NCBI GenBank assembly: GCA_900550205.1
Contig: URRJ01000045.1
Coordinates: 1-13,311 of the forward strand
Direction: 5' to 3'
DNA length: 13,311 nucleotides
DNA from: an uncultured Collinsella sp.
Lineage (GTDB): Bacteria > Actinomycetota > Coriobacteriia > Coriobacteriales > Coriobacteriaceae
The first letter of the stretch is position 1. Every line of letters begins with the position of its first letter. Made by a program: the position numbers and the translations under genes. Under the pieces are notes generated by a model. That model made no database searches, had not been told where the DNA came from, and saw nothing but the letters and a program-made list of their open reading frames with translations. Shown piece by piece: positions 1 through 6,216 of the stretch.

Positions 1-36
1 GCCGTGATGCGCGACCGGGTGCCCTACCGGGAGTAG
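1..36 (+). CDS. 3' tail of an unidentified plus-strand gene (partial)
   Basis: Frame 1 from the left edge is open for eleven codons (A V M R D R V P Y R E) and ends in TAG at 34-36. This is too short to identify. It is the only hint of a plus-strand gene and would be convergent with the ribosomal cluster. It lies about 75 bp from a tandem pair of palindromic repeats, so a repeat-associated (IS200/RAYT-like) transposase is one possibility, but that is inference from position only. The open frame could also be chance, since eleven codons without a stop is unremarkable in GC-rich DNA. Confidence 0.3.
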   Translation, partial: AVMRDRVPYRE

Positions 37-112
37 CCCCGACGGTTGACAAAACCATAGGAACACCCAACGACTAGAAAAGGAACGTCCCCAGGTGCCA
101 GCATTTCAACTG

Positions 113-138
113 CACTCATTTAAGTCTGTCCCCAATGA
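113..138. repeat. Tandem palindromic repeat, copy 1 (CTGTCCCC core)
   Basis: The 26-bp sequence here is repeated exactly at 147-172, a period of 34 bp. It carries CACTCATT, a spacer with CTGTCCCC, then AATGA. In this copy the right arm is incomplete, reading AATGAAC instead of AATGAGTG, so the hairpin is weaker than in copy 2. It lies between the convergent ends of a plus-strand fragment and the ribosomal operon. Confidence 0.85.
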
Positions 139-145
139 ACAACGG

Positions 146-176
146 CCACTCATTTAAGTCTGTCCCCAATGAGTGG
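146..176. repeat. Tandem palindromic repeat, copy 2, full 9-bp hairpin
   Basis: CCACTCATT at 146-154 is the exact reverse complement of AATGAGTGG at 168-176, with a 13-nt loop containing CTGTCCCC. Positions 147-172 are identical to copy 1 at 113-138. A palindrome in a tandem pair inside a convergent intergenic gap is the usual layout of REP-like elements. The CTGTCCC core recurs in the different palindromes at 8428-8456 and 9693-9720. A part in transcription termination or mRNA stability cannot be excluded. Confidence 0.85.
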
Positions 177-182
177 GGATAG

Positions 183-218
183 AAAAAGGCCCGGGTGCCG
201 TGGGGCATCCGGGCCTTT
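183..218 (-). terminator. Intrinsic terminator of the ribosomal-protein cluster
   Basis: Positions 185-194 (AAAGGCCCGG) pair perfectly with 209-218 (CCGGGCCTTT). Five further pairs, one of them G-T, extend the stem to about 15 bp around a 4-nt loop. On the minus strand the stem runs into TTTTT (183-187). It begins 27 bp after the rplX stop. This is a strong rho-independent terminator and shows that transcription ends after rplX rather than continuing into rplE. Confidence 0.9.
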
Positions 219-244
219 GCTAGCAACTTGATGTTGCGGGCAGC

Positions 245-550
245 TTAGAACTTGTGGCCGCACTTCTTGCAGACGCGCAGCTTGTTCTTGCCGTCCTTCT
301 CGTGACCGACGCGGGTAACCTTACCGCACTCGGGGCAAACGAGATTGACGTTGGAGGCGTCGATGGGAGCCTCCTGCGAAACAATGCCGCCCTGCTGGTT
401 GGCAGCGTTGGGCTTGACGGCCTTCTTGACGACCGAAACGCCCTCGACAACGACCTTGTTCTCGGCGGGGAGAGCACGCAGAACAACGCCCTGCTTGCCG
501 CGATCCTTACCGGAAAGAACCTGGACCTTATCGCCCTTCTTGATATACAT
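245..550 (-). CDS. rplX: 50S ribosomal protein L24, zinc-ribbon type
   Basis: This 101-residue protein is L24, an early assembly protein that binds 23S rRNA near the peptide exit tunnel. The N-terminus has the KOW signature (IKKGDKVQVLSGKDRGKQG, about residues 3-21). The C-terminus has two cysteine pairs, C72/C75 and C94/C97, so this is the zinc-binding form of L24. The ATG at 550 is preceded on the minus strand by GGGGAGATAT, a good ribosome binding site. The rplN stop lies 13 bp upstream, as expected for co-transcription. It is the last gene of the cluster: a strong terminator follows, where rplE would normally be. Confidence 0.97.
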   Translation of the reverse strand: MYIKKGDKVQVLSGKDRGKQGVVLRALPAENKVVVEGVSVVKKAVKPNAANQQGGIVSQEAPIDASNVNLVCPECGKVTRVGHEKDGKNKLRVCKKCGHKF

Positions 551-563
551 ATATCTCCCCTAA

Positions 564-932
564 CTACAGGGTCTCGGGAGCGAGCGAGACGATCTTCATG
601 TACTTCTTGTCACGAAGCTCGCGAGCGACAGGCCCGAAGATACGGGTGCCGACAGGCGAACCATCGTTGTTGACGACAACGCAAGCGTTCTCGTCAAAGC
701 GAATGTAGGAGCCATCCTTGCGGCGGATCTCCTTAACGGTGCGAACGACGACGCAACGGACAACGTCCTTCTTCTTGACGTTAGCGCCAGGGGTAGCCTC
801 CTGGACAGCACCGATGAACATATCGCCGATGCCTGCATAACGACGCTTGGAACCGCCAAGCACCTTGATGCAGCGAATCTTGCGAGCGCCGGAGTTGTCG
901 GCGACGTTCAGCATGGTTTGCATCTGAATCAT
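564..932 (-). CDS. rplN: 50S ribosomal protein L14
   Basis: This 122-residue protein has the full family length. L14 sits on the 50S face that meets the 30S subunit and contacts 23S rRNA, L3 and L19. Typical segments are the N-terminal MIQMQTMLNVADNSGARK, the central KKKDVVRCVVVRT, and GTRIFGPVARELR near residues 95-107. The ATG at 932 has a GGAGGAA ribosome binding site a few bases upstream. In the classical layout rplN is the first gene of the spc operon. Here a 118-bp gap with a long inverted repeat separates it from rpsQ, consistent with a regulatory boundary at this point. Confidence 0.98.
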   Translation of the reverse strand: MIQMQTMLNVADNSGARKIRCIKVLGGSKRRYAGIGDMFIGAVQEATPGANVKKKDVVRCVVVRTVKEIRRKDGSYIRFDENACVVVNNDGSPVGTRIFGPVARELRDKKYMKIVSLAPETL

Positions 933-957
933 GGTAGATGTTCCTCCGAACTAAGAA

Positions 958-1023
958 CCGAAGAGAGGTGCGCAGCCTTTACGCGGCCCGTGGTATGCAA
1001 GCCAGGCATACGCACATCTTCGG
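958..1023 (-). promoter_or_regulatory. Structured rpsQ-rplN intergenic element
   Basis: Within the 118-bp gap (933-1050), CCGAAGA at 958-964 pairs with TCTTCGG at 1017-1023. Inside that, GTGC at 968-971 pairs with GCAC at 1012-1015, and GTATGC at 993-998 pairs with GCATAC at 1006-1011 around a 7-nt loop. The nested pairing gives one branched hairpin of about 66 nt in the minus-strand mRNA, ending 25 nt before the rplN start. No T-run follows, so it is not a simple intrinsic terminator. A ribosomal-protein-binding leader or a processing site is possible; the role is inferred. Confidence 0.6.
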
Positions 1024-1050
1024 AAACGTACAAGTCGTAAGAGCGACTGC

Positions 1051-1311
1051 TTATTTAGCGCGCTCGACGACCTCGATGAGGCGCCAACGCTTCATCTTGG
1101 ACATAGGACGGGTCTCCATAACGCGGACGGTGTCGCCCACGCCAGCCGTGCACTCCTCGTCGTGAGCGTGCAGCTTCTTGGAGCTGGTCATCATCTTGCC
1201 GTACTTGGGGTGACGCTTGCGCTCGGTGATGGTGACAACGATGGTCTTGGCACCGGAGACGGAGGTAACGACACCCGTACGGACCTTACGCGAGTTACGC
1301 GAATCAGTCAT
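1051..1311 (-). CDS. rpsQ: 30S ribosomal protein S17
   Basis: This 86-residue protein is S17, a primary 16S rRNA binder in the body of the 30S subunit. The OB-fold signature is clear: RTGVVTSVSGAKTIVVTITE near the N-terminus, followed by the HPKYGKMMTSSKKLHAHDEE segment. The ATG at 1311 is preceded by AAGGAGAGAAC, a strong ribosome binding site, and rpmC ends 16 bp upstream. It is the last gene of the classical S10 set; a long gap with an inverted repeat follows before rplN. Confidence 0.97.
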   Translation of the reverse strand: MTDSRNSRKVRTGVVTSVSGAKTIVVTITERKRHPKYGKMMTSSKKLHAHDEECTAGVGDTVRVMETRPMSKMKRWRLIEVVERAK

Positions 1312-1327
1312 GTTCTCTCCTTAGGTC

Positions 1328-1543
1328 CTACTCGGCGACAGCGGACTTCTCCGCTGCGATCTCGCGGGCGCGCTGCTCCGTGAGGACGCGAGCGATGTCC
1401 TTCTTCACGGTGTTGACGCGAGCGGTGTTGTCCAGCTGGCTGGTGGCCATCTGGAAACGAAGGTTAAAGAGCTCGGCGCGCATTTCCTTCAGCTTCTCAA
1501 CGAGCTGAGCGTCCGAGAGCTCACGAATCTCTGCGGGCTTCAT
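1328..1543 (-). CDS. rpmC: 50S ribosomal protein L29
   Basis: This 71-residue, largely helical protein is L29, which lies near the peptide exit tunnel. The start MKPAEIRELSDAQL and the segment ELFNLRFQMATSQL are typical of the family. Its ATG at 1543 overlaps the rplP stop by one base (TAATG), and the ribosome binding site GGAGGA lies inside the end of rplP, so translation of the two is probably coupled. The C-terminal EIAAEKSAVAE tail is slightly longer than in compact L29 proteins of about 63-67 residues. Confidence 0.96.
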   Translation of the reverse strand: MKPAEIRELSDAQLVEKLKEMRAELFNLRFQMATSQLDNTARVNTVKKDIARVLTEQRAREIAAEKSAVAE

Positions 1544-2046
1544 TAGTTCTCCTCCTTGGCGGCGGCGGCGTCCTCAGCAGCCCACTTGGCCTCGAGAGCG
1601 GCCTCCTCAGCCATCTCCTTCTGGATGCGCTGCTCAGCGTTCTTGGCAGCAACAATCTTGGTCTTGATGGGGAGCTTGTGCTGCGCAAGACGCAGAGCCT
1701 CGCGAGCGACCTCCTCGGGAACACCCTTGACCTCGAACATGATGCGGCCGGGCTTGACGACGGCCACCCACTCCTCGGGGTTACCCTTACCAGAACCCAT
1801 GCGAGTCTCAGCAGGCTTCTTGGTGATGGGCTTATCGGGGAAGATCGTGATGTAGACACGACCGCCACGCTTCATGTAGCGGGTCATGGCAATACGAGCG
1901 GCCTCGATCTGACGGTTGGTGATCCAATGGGCCTCGAGAGCCTGGATACCAAACTCGCCGAAATGCAGCTCGGTATTACCCTTGGCCTGGCCCTTCATGG
2001 AGCCACGCTGCACCTTGCGGTGAAGAATACGCTTAGGGGCAAGCAC
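1543..2046 (-). CDS. rplP: 50S ribosomal protein L16 with an acidic C-terminal tail
   Basis: L16 helps form the A-site tRNA pocket of the 50S subunit. Family marks include the N-terminal MLAPKRILHRKVQRGSMKG, the segment RYMKRGGRVYITIFPDKP, and GSGKGNPEEWVAVVKPGRI. The protein is 167 residues, while most L16 proteins are about 135-145; the extra part is an alanine- and glutamate-rich tail of roughly 30 residues that looks helical. The start is GTG at 2046, which shares its first base with the rpsC TAG stop. The gene also overlaps rpmC by one base, making a tightly coupled rpsC-rplP-rpmC unit. Confidence 0.97.
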   Translation of the reverse strand: MLAPKRILHRKVQRGSMKGQAKGNTELHFGEFGIQALEAHWITNRQIEAARIAMTRYMKRGGRVYITIFPDKPITKKPAETRMGSGKGNPEEWVAVVKPGRIMFEVKGVPEEVAREALRLAQHKLPIKTKIVAAKNAEQRIQKEMAEEAALEAKWAAEDAAAAKEEN

Positions 2047-2756
2047 TACTGACCCCTCCTCTCGGAGTTACGACGACGAGGACGGGAAGAGCCCTCGAGT
2101 GCAGGGTTAGGAACAGGCTGGCCCGGGAGCTTCTCGCCCAGGTAGATCCAGACCTTCACGCCGCAAGCGCCCATGGTGGTGCTGGCGACAGCCGTGCCGT
2201 AGTCGATCTTGGCACGGAGGGTGTGCAGAGGCACGCGACCCTCACGGTACCACTCGCGACGGCCCATCTCGGCACCGCCGAGACGACCGGAGCACTGGAT
2301 ACGGATGCCCTTAGCGCCGGCCTTGCGGGCGGACTGGACAGCCTTGCGCATAGCGCGACGGAAGGCAACGCGGCCCTCGAGCTGCTCGGCGATGGACTGA
2401 GCAACGAGGTTGGCGTCGAGCTCGGGGCGCTTGATCTCGACAACGTCGACGGAGAGCTGGCCCTTGGAAACGCCAGCAACCTTCTCGAGCTCGGTGCGGA
2501 GGGTATCGATCTCGGCACCCTTCTTACCGATGACAACGCCGGGGCGAGCGGTGAGGATGATGACCTTCACCTTGTCGCCAGCGCGCTCGATCTCGACGCG
2601 GGAGACAGCTGCGCGGGAAAGACGCTTCTCGAGGTACTTGCGAATCTCGAGATCGTTACCGAGGGTCTTAGCGTAATCCTTCTCTGCGAACCAGCGGGAG
2701 CGCCAGTTCTCGGTGATGCCAAGACGGAAGCCGGTGGGGTAGACTTTCTGACCCAT
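2046..2756 (-). CDS. rpsC: 30S ribosomal protein S3
   Basis: This 236-residue protein is S3, part of the mRNA entry site of the 30S subunit. It begins MGQKVYPTGFRLGITENW. It has a type II KH domain with the GVVIGKKG loop near residues 73-80, and a C-terminal S3 domain containing GAEMGRREWYREGRVPLHTL. The tail after about residue 215 is arginine-rich and probably flexible. The ATG at 2756 has a GGAGG ribosome binding site that overlaps the end of rplV. Its TAG stop shares one base with the rplP GTG start. Confidence 0.98.
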   Translation of the reverse strand: MGQKVYPTGFRLGITENWRSRWFAEKDYAKTLGNDLEIRKYLEKRLSRAAVSRVEIERAGDKVKVIILTARPGVVIGKKGAEIDTLRTELEKVAGVSKGQLSVDVVEIKRPELDANLVAQSIAEQLEGRVAFRRAMRKAVQSARKAGAKGIRIQCSGRLGGAEMGRREWYREGRVPLHTLRAKIDYGTAVASTTMGACGVKVWIYLGEKLPGQPVPNPALEGSSRPRRRNSERRGQ

Positions 2757-2762
2757 ACAGCT

Positions 2763-3134
2763 TTACGCCTCCTTTCGAGGAGCAACGACGACGGTGATGT
2801 GGGAAGTACGCTTCAGAATGCGAGAAGCGGAACCCTTGGCGCGGGGACGGATGCGCTTAAGCGTCGGACCCTCGTCAACATAGGCAGCGGCGACAACCAG
2901 GTTGTCGGCACGCAGACCGTTGTTGTTCTCGGCGTTCGCAACGGCGGAACGGAGAACCTTCTCGACATCCACGGCGACGGCGCGGTCGCAGAAGTGGAGG
3001 ATGTCGAAGGCCTGAGCGACAGGCTTGCGGCGGATCAGATCGACCACCAGGCGGGCCTTGCTGGGGGAAACACGCACGTACTTAGCGACGGCGCGAACCT
3101 CGGTGGCCTCAGTTTCAATAGACTTAGTTGCCAT
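2763..3134 (-). CDS. rplV: 50S ribosomal protein L22
   Basis: This 123-residue protein is L22, whose long beta-hairpin lines the peptide exit tunnel. Visible family features are AVAKYVRVSPSKARLVVDLI near the N-terminus and the hairpin segment around PTLKRIRPRAKGSASRILKR toward the end, which in other bacteria is the site of macrolide-resistance changes. The ATG at 3134 follows a run of five G and lies 14 bp after the rpsS stop. The N-terminal MATKSIETEATEVR extends a few residues beyond shorter homologues. Confidence 0.97.
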   Translation of the reverse strand: MATKSIETEATEVRAVAKYVRVSPSKARLVVDLIRRKPVAQAFDILHFCDRAVAVDVEKVLRSAVANAENNNGLRADNLVVAAAYVDEGPTLKRIRPRAKGSASRILKRTSHITVVVAPRKEA

Positions 3135-3148
3135 TTACGGTTAACCCC

Positions 3149-3409
3149 CTATTTGGCCTTGTGGCCACGGAACGTACGAGTCGGCGCGAACTCGCCGAGC
3201 TTGTGACCAACCATGGACTCGGTAACATACACGGGCACATGCTTGCGGCCGTCGTGGACGGCGATGGTGTGACCAACCATCTCGGGGAAGATGGTGGACG
3301 CGCGGGACCAGGTCTTCACGACGTCCTTCTTGCCAGCCTCGTTCATCGCGGTGATACGCGAGAGAAGGCGAGTCTCCACGAACGGGCCCTTTTTGAGACT
3401 TCTGCTCAT
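3149..3409 (-). CDS. rpsS: 30S ribosomal protein S19
   Basis: This 86-residue protein is S19, which sits in the 30S head next to S13 and contacts A-site tRNA. It begins MSRSLKKGPFVE and ends in the conserved GHKLGEFAPTRTFRGH segment. The ATG at 3409 is preceded by AGGAGAAAGCACTT, a clear ribosome binding site, and lies 32 bp after the rplB stop. Gene order rplB-rpsS-rplV is the standard S10 order. Confidence 0.97.
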   Translation of the reverse strand: MSRSLKKGPFVETRLLSRITAMNEAGKKDVVKTWSRASTIFPEMVGHTIAVHDGRKHVPVYVTESMVGHKLGEFAPTRTFRGHKAK

Positions 3410-3441
3410 AAGTGCTTTCTCCTAAAACTCGGTATCCGAAA

Positions 3442-4272
3442 TTACTTCTTACGGCGACGAATGATGTGCTGGTTCGAGACCTTCTTCTTCTTGCGCGTAC
3501 GAAGGCCCTTCGTCGGCTTACCCCAGGGGGTAACAGAGGGACGACCAGAGGTGTGGTTCTTACCCTCGCCACCGCCGTGCGGGTGGTCGACAGGGTTCAT
3601 GACGGTACCGCGGACGGTCGGGCGCACGTTCATATGACGCTTACGGCCGGCCTTGCCGATAACGATGTTGGCGTGATCGGCGTTGCCGACCTCACCGACG
3701 GTGGCGCGGCAGGTAACGAGGATGCGGCGCATCTCGGAGGAAGGCATACGGACGATGGCGTACTTGCCCTCCTTACCCATCAGCTGGCAGGAGTTACCGG
3801 CGGAACGAGCGATAGCAGCGCCCTTGCCCGGCTGGAACTCGACGGCGTGGATGAGCGTACCGACGGGGATGTCGGCGAGGGGCAGAGCGTTGCCCGGCTT
3901 GATGTCGGCGTCAGAACCGGACATGACGGTCTGACCGACCTCGAGGCCCTTGGGGGCCAGGATGTAGCGCTTCTCACCGTCAGCATAGTGCAGCAAAGCG
4001 ATGCGAGCGGAACGGTTCGGATCGTACTCGATCGTGGCAACCTTGGCGGGCACGCCGTCCTTGTTGCGCTTGAAGTCGATCACGCGGTAACGACGCTTCA
4101 CGCCGCCGCCCTGGTGGCGGGTGGTGATGCGGCCGTTGTTGTTACGACCGGCCTTCTTGGGCAGGGGCTCGAGAAGAGACTTCTCGGGCTTGGTGCAGGT
4201 GATCTCGGAGAAGTCGGAGATCGTCTGCCAACGCCTACCAGCGGAGGTCGGCTTAAGGTGCTTTACAGCCAT
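3442..4272 (-). CDS. rplB: 50S ribosomal protein L2
   Basis: This 276-residue protein matches the usual L2 length. L2 is needed for subunit association and supports the peptidyl transferase centre. The highly conserved MNPVDHPHGGGEGKNHTSG segment, which includes the functionally important histidine near residue 230, is intact, followed by PWGKPTKGLRTRKKKK. The start MAVKHLKPTSAGRR at 4272 was chosen over an upstream in-frame ATG at 4347: it matches the family N-terminus and has a GAAAGGG ribosome binding site, whereas the upstream codons run through hairpin sequence. The 179-bp gap before rplB is unusually long for this cluster. Confidence 0.98.
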   Translation of the reverse strand: MAVKHLKPTSAGRRWQTISDFSEITCTKPEKSLLEPLPKKAGRNNNGRITTRHQGGGVKRRYRVIDFKRNKDGVPAKVATIEYDPNRSARIALLHYADGEKRYILAPKGLEVGQTVMSGSDADIKPGNALPLADIPVGTLIHAVEFQPGKGAAIARSAGNSCQLMGKEGKYAIVRMPSSEMRRILVTCRATVGEVGNADHANIVIGKAGRKRHMNVRPTVRGTVMNPVDHPHGGGEGKNHTSGRPSVTPWGKPTKGLRTRKKKKVSNQHIIRRRKK

Positions 4273-4302
4273 TACAATCCCTTTCAATAGGAATCCGTTA
4301 GC

Positions 4303-4343
4303 CATCGCAGACAGGGATACGAGGTTCTGCCTCGGGTGCGATG
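4303..4343 (-). promoter_or_regulatory. Leader hairpin upstream of rplB
   Basis: CATCGCA at 4303-4309 pairs with TGCGATG at 4337-4343. Inside it CGAGG at 4320-4324 pairs with CCTCG at 4330-4334 around the loop TTCTG. This two-tier hairpin ends about 30 nt before the rplB ATG and would lie in its 5' untranslated leader. A role in feedback control by a ribosomal protein is plausible but is inferred only from position. Confidence 0.5.
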
Positions 4344-4352
4344 ACACCGGAC

Positions 4353-4378
4353 GTATACACGGTTCCGGGCGTGTCCAT
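4353..4378 (-). promoter_or_regulatory. Shared 26-bp promoter-like motif upstream of rplB
   Basis: On the minus strand this reads ATGGACACGCCCGGAACCGT followed by GTATAC. It matches the motif at 6218-6243 upstream of rplC at 23 of 26 positions, in the same orientation. The GTATAC end resembles part of a -10 box (TATACG here, TATACT at the rplC copy), but I see no convincing -35 box at 16-18 bp spacing. It could be a promoter of an unusual type or a protein-binding site. The motif also overlaps a small inverted repeat (GGGCGTGT 4367-4374 with ATACGCCC 4382-4389). Confidence 0.5.
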
Positions 4379-4389
4379 TTTATACGCCC

Positions 4390-4433
4390 AAAACCTTGAG
4401 CTCTCGCCTCCCCTATTTGGGAGGCATGAGCTC
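4390..4433 (-). terminator. Possible attenuator after rplW
   Basis: GAGCTC at 4398-4403 pairs with GAGCTC at 4428-4433, and GCCTCCC at 4406-4412 pairs with GGGAGGC at 4419-4425; the two stems are separated by a 2x2 internal loop. On the minus strand four T (4393-4390) follow after a 4-nt gap. That is weak for a full terminator, so partial termination or an mRNA processing site is likelier. It starts 18 bp after the rplW stop. Confidence 0.45.
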
Positions 4434-4451
4434 ACTCAACAGCAGCGAGTC

Positions 4452-4739
4452 TTAGGCCTGGTTGCCAAAGACCTCGATGGTGTCGCCCTCGGCCAGCGTG
4501 ACGATGGCCTTCTTCCAAGAACGGGTCTTGCCGGCGACATAGCGCACGCGCTTGGTCTTGGGCTTGACCGTCAGGGTGTTCACGCGAACGACCTTGACGC
4601 CGAAGATCTCCTCGACAGCGTCCTTGATCTGATACTTGTTAGCATCCTTGGCGACCTCGAACGTGTACTTGTTCAGCTCCATGCCGGAGAAGGAACGCTC
4701 GGACACGATCGGACGGATGATGATCTCGTGGGCGGTCAT
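4452..4739 (-). CDS. rplW: 50S ribosomal protein L23
   Basis: This 95-residue protein is L23, which lies at the tunnel exit and is the docking site for trigger factor and SRP. Recognisable parts are HEIIIRPIVSERS at the N-terminus, YTFEVAKDANKYQIKDAVEE, and VNTLTVKPKTKR. The ATG at 4739 directly abuts the rplD stop, and the GGAGGT ribosome binding site lies inside the end of rplD, implying translational coupling. After its stop comes a 179-bp gap with hairpins and a repeated motif before rplB. Confidence 0.97.
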   Translation of the reverse strand: MTAHEIIIRPIVSERSFSGMELNKYTFEVAKDANKYQIKDAVEEIFGVKVVRVNTLTVKPKTKRVRYVAGKTRSWKKAIVTLAEGDTIEVFGNQA

Positions 4740-5366
4740 TTATGCAAGCACCTCCCCGAAGTGAGCGGCGATGTCGGCGGGCATCAGCACGGCGTTGTTG
4801 TTGACGAGATCGTAGGTGTTGGCCTCGTCGGCAGTGATGATGAACGTCTTGGGAATGTTGCGGAACGACAGGTAGGCGTTGACGTCCTCATCGCGAACGA
4901 TGATGGTCAGGCGCTTGCCCTCAAGGCCGAGAGCCTTGAGCATGGCGACGGCAGCCTTGGTGGAAGGCTTCTCGAAGCCGTAGTCGTCGACGAGCACGAG
5001 CTCGCCATCGGCCAGCTTGGCGGACAGCGCAGAGCGCATAGCCAGCTTGACCTCCTTGTTGTTCATACGCTTAGCGTAAGAACGGGGCTTGGGGGCGAAG
5101 ACGACGCCACCGTGACGCCACTGGGCAGCACGGATGGAACCCTGGCGGGCACGGCCGGTGCCCTTCTGACGCCAAGGCTTCTTGCCGCCACCGGAAACCT
5201 CAGAGCGACCCTTAGCAGACTGGGTGCCCTGACGCCAAGAGGCCATCTGGCACTTGACGATGTGGTGCATAACGTGGATGTTCGGCTCGATGCCGTACAC
5301 CTCAGCGGCGAGCTCGGCCTCGGCGACCTTCTTGCCCTCGCTGTTCTTTACTTCAAACTTTGCCAT
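4740..5366 (-). CDS. rplD: 50S ribosomal protein L4
   Basis: This 208-residue protein is L4, a tunnel-wall protein with a long internal loop. The loop is seen in the basic stretch GGGKKPWRQKGTGRARQGS and HGGVVFAPKPRSY (roughly residues 60-97). In Escherichia coli L4 also represses its own S10 operon through a leader hairpin; whether that applies here is unknown. The ATG at 5366 has an AAGGAG ribosome binding site. The rplC stop is 46 bp upstream and rplW abuts downstream. Confidence 0.97.
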   Translation of the reverse strand: MAKFEVKNSEGKKVAEAELAAEVYGIEPNIHVMHHIVKCQMASWRQGTQSAKGRSEVSGGGKKPWRQKGTGRARQGSIRAAQWRHGGVVFAPKPRSYAKRMNNKEVKLAMRSALSAKLADGELVLVDDYGFEKPSTKAAVAMLKALGLEGKRLTIIVRDEDVNAYLSFRNIPKTFIITADEANTYDLVNNNAVLMPADIAAHFGEVLA

Positions 5367-5412
5367 TTAAGTGTTCTCCTTGGTATGACGCTGGGCTAAA
5401 TGGGCTGGGCCC

Positions 5413-6033
5413 TTAGGCCATACGGATGGCGACGAGACCATTCTTGGCACCCGGGACAGCGCCCTTGACCAAGATGAGGTTCTGCTCGGCATCGATGCGG
5501 ACAACGGAAAGGTTCTTGACGGTAACGCGCTCGTTACCCATGTGACCGGCCATCTTGACGCCCTTGAGGACGCGCGCAGGATAGGCGCACTGACCGATAG
5601 AACCGGGGTGACGCTGGAAGTGAGAACCATGCGTCATAGGACCGCGGCGCTGACCCCAGCGCTTGATGCGACCCTGGAAGCCCTTACCCTTGGAGGTACC
5701 GATGACGTCGACCTTCTCGACATCAGCGAAATCAGCGACGGTGACGACCTCGCCGACCTTGTGCTCCTCGCCGTTCTCGACGCGGACCTCACGAAGGAAA
5801 CGGACAGGCTCGACGCCAGCCTTGGCGAAGTGACCAGCCATGGGCTTGTTCACGTTCTTGGCCTTGATGTCGCCGAAACCGATCTGGACGGCGTCATAGC
5901 CGTCGGTTGCCTGAGTTTTAACCTGCGAGACAGCGCAGGGGCCAGCCTGGATGACCGTGACGGGAACGACGTTGTCGTTCTCGTCCCAAACCTGGGTCAT
6001 GCCAATCTTGCGGCCGAGAATCATGCTGATCAA
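5413..6033 (-). CDS. rplC: 50S ribosomal protein L3, probable TTG start
   Basis: This is L3, an early-assembly 50S protein that reaches toward the peptidyl transferase centre. Marks are MILGRKIGMTQVW, KGFQGRIKRWGQRRGPMTHG, and HFQRHPGSIGQCAYPARVLKG. Two starts are possible. TTG at 6033 gives 206 residues (MISMILGRK...) and has GGGA seven bases upstream. ATG at 6024 gives 203 residues but has no binding site at a normal distance. I prefer TTG, which also gives the few residues most L3 proteins carry before ILGRK. It is the first gene of the cluster; rpsJ, the normal first gene, is absent. Confidence 0.96.
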   Translation of the reverse strand: MISMILGRKIGMTQVWDENDNVVPVTVIQAGPCAVSQVKTQATDGYDAVQIGFGDIKAKNVNKPMAGHFAKAGVEPVRFLREVRVENGEEHKVGEVVTVADFADVEKVDVIGTSKGKGFQGRIKRWGQRRGPMTHGSHFQRHPGSIGQCAYPARVLKGVKMAGHMGNERVTVKNLSVVRIDAEQNLILVKGAVPGAKNGLVAIRMA

Positions 6034-6216
6034 GATATGATCCCAACTCTCGCGTGGTCTTGGGACAATGCGTACACCACCGAGCGTACGCCCCTAGAGG
6101 ACCACTACTTACACGACGTGCTCCCCAGTCTTGTATTGCGTCCGGACTACCTGACAACCCTATTAAGCAGGCATTTTGTCCAGCCAGAATACTCCCCTGG
6201 TTACACACAGCTGTTT
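6034..6216 (-). promoter_or_regulatory. Long structured 5' leader of rplC
   Basis: No gene is visible between the promoter-like motif and rplC. If transcription starts just after TATACT (6222-6217, minus strand), the leader is about 175 nt. Pairings that stand out are GTGGTC 6054-6059 with GACCAC 6100-6105 enclosing GCGTAC 6070-6075 with GTACGC 6086-6091, and GGAC 6144-6147 with GTCC 6178-6181 enclosing CCTG 6150-6153 with CAGG 6168-6171. Size and position resemble the E. coli S10 leader controlled by L4, but the sequence similarity has not been tested. Confidence 0.5.

Noticed and set aside
113..176. CRISPR array
   Set aside because: Only two copies with an 8-bp spacing and no spacer-length insert or cas gene; the units are palindromic REP-like elements.
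596..859. Ser/Arg/Leu-rich minus-strand frame inside rplN
   Set aside because: Out-of-frame shadow of rplN, without any family resemblance.
2223..3206. Long plus-strand open frame of 327 codons
   Set aside because: It lies opposite rpsC and rplV, is rich in Leu, Gly and Asp as expected for the complement of GC-rich coding DNA, and matches no family.
3412..4290. Plus-strand open frame of 292 codons opposite rplB
   Set aside because: Shadow of L2 on the other strand; low-complexity composition and no domain recognised.
4273..4347. N-terminal extension of L2
   Set aside because: L2 begins MAVKHLKPTSAGRR; the upstream in-frame codons cover a hairpin and the ribosome binding site.
4341..5399. 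Long plus-strand open frame of 352 codons
   Set aside because: It is antisense to rplW and rplD, which are certain; its composition is that of a shadow frame and it has no clear ribosome binding site.
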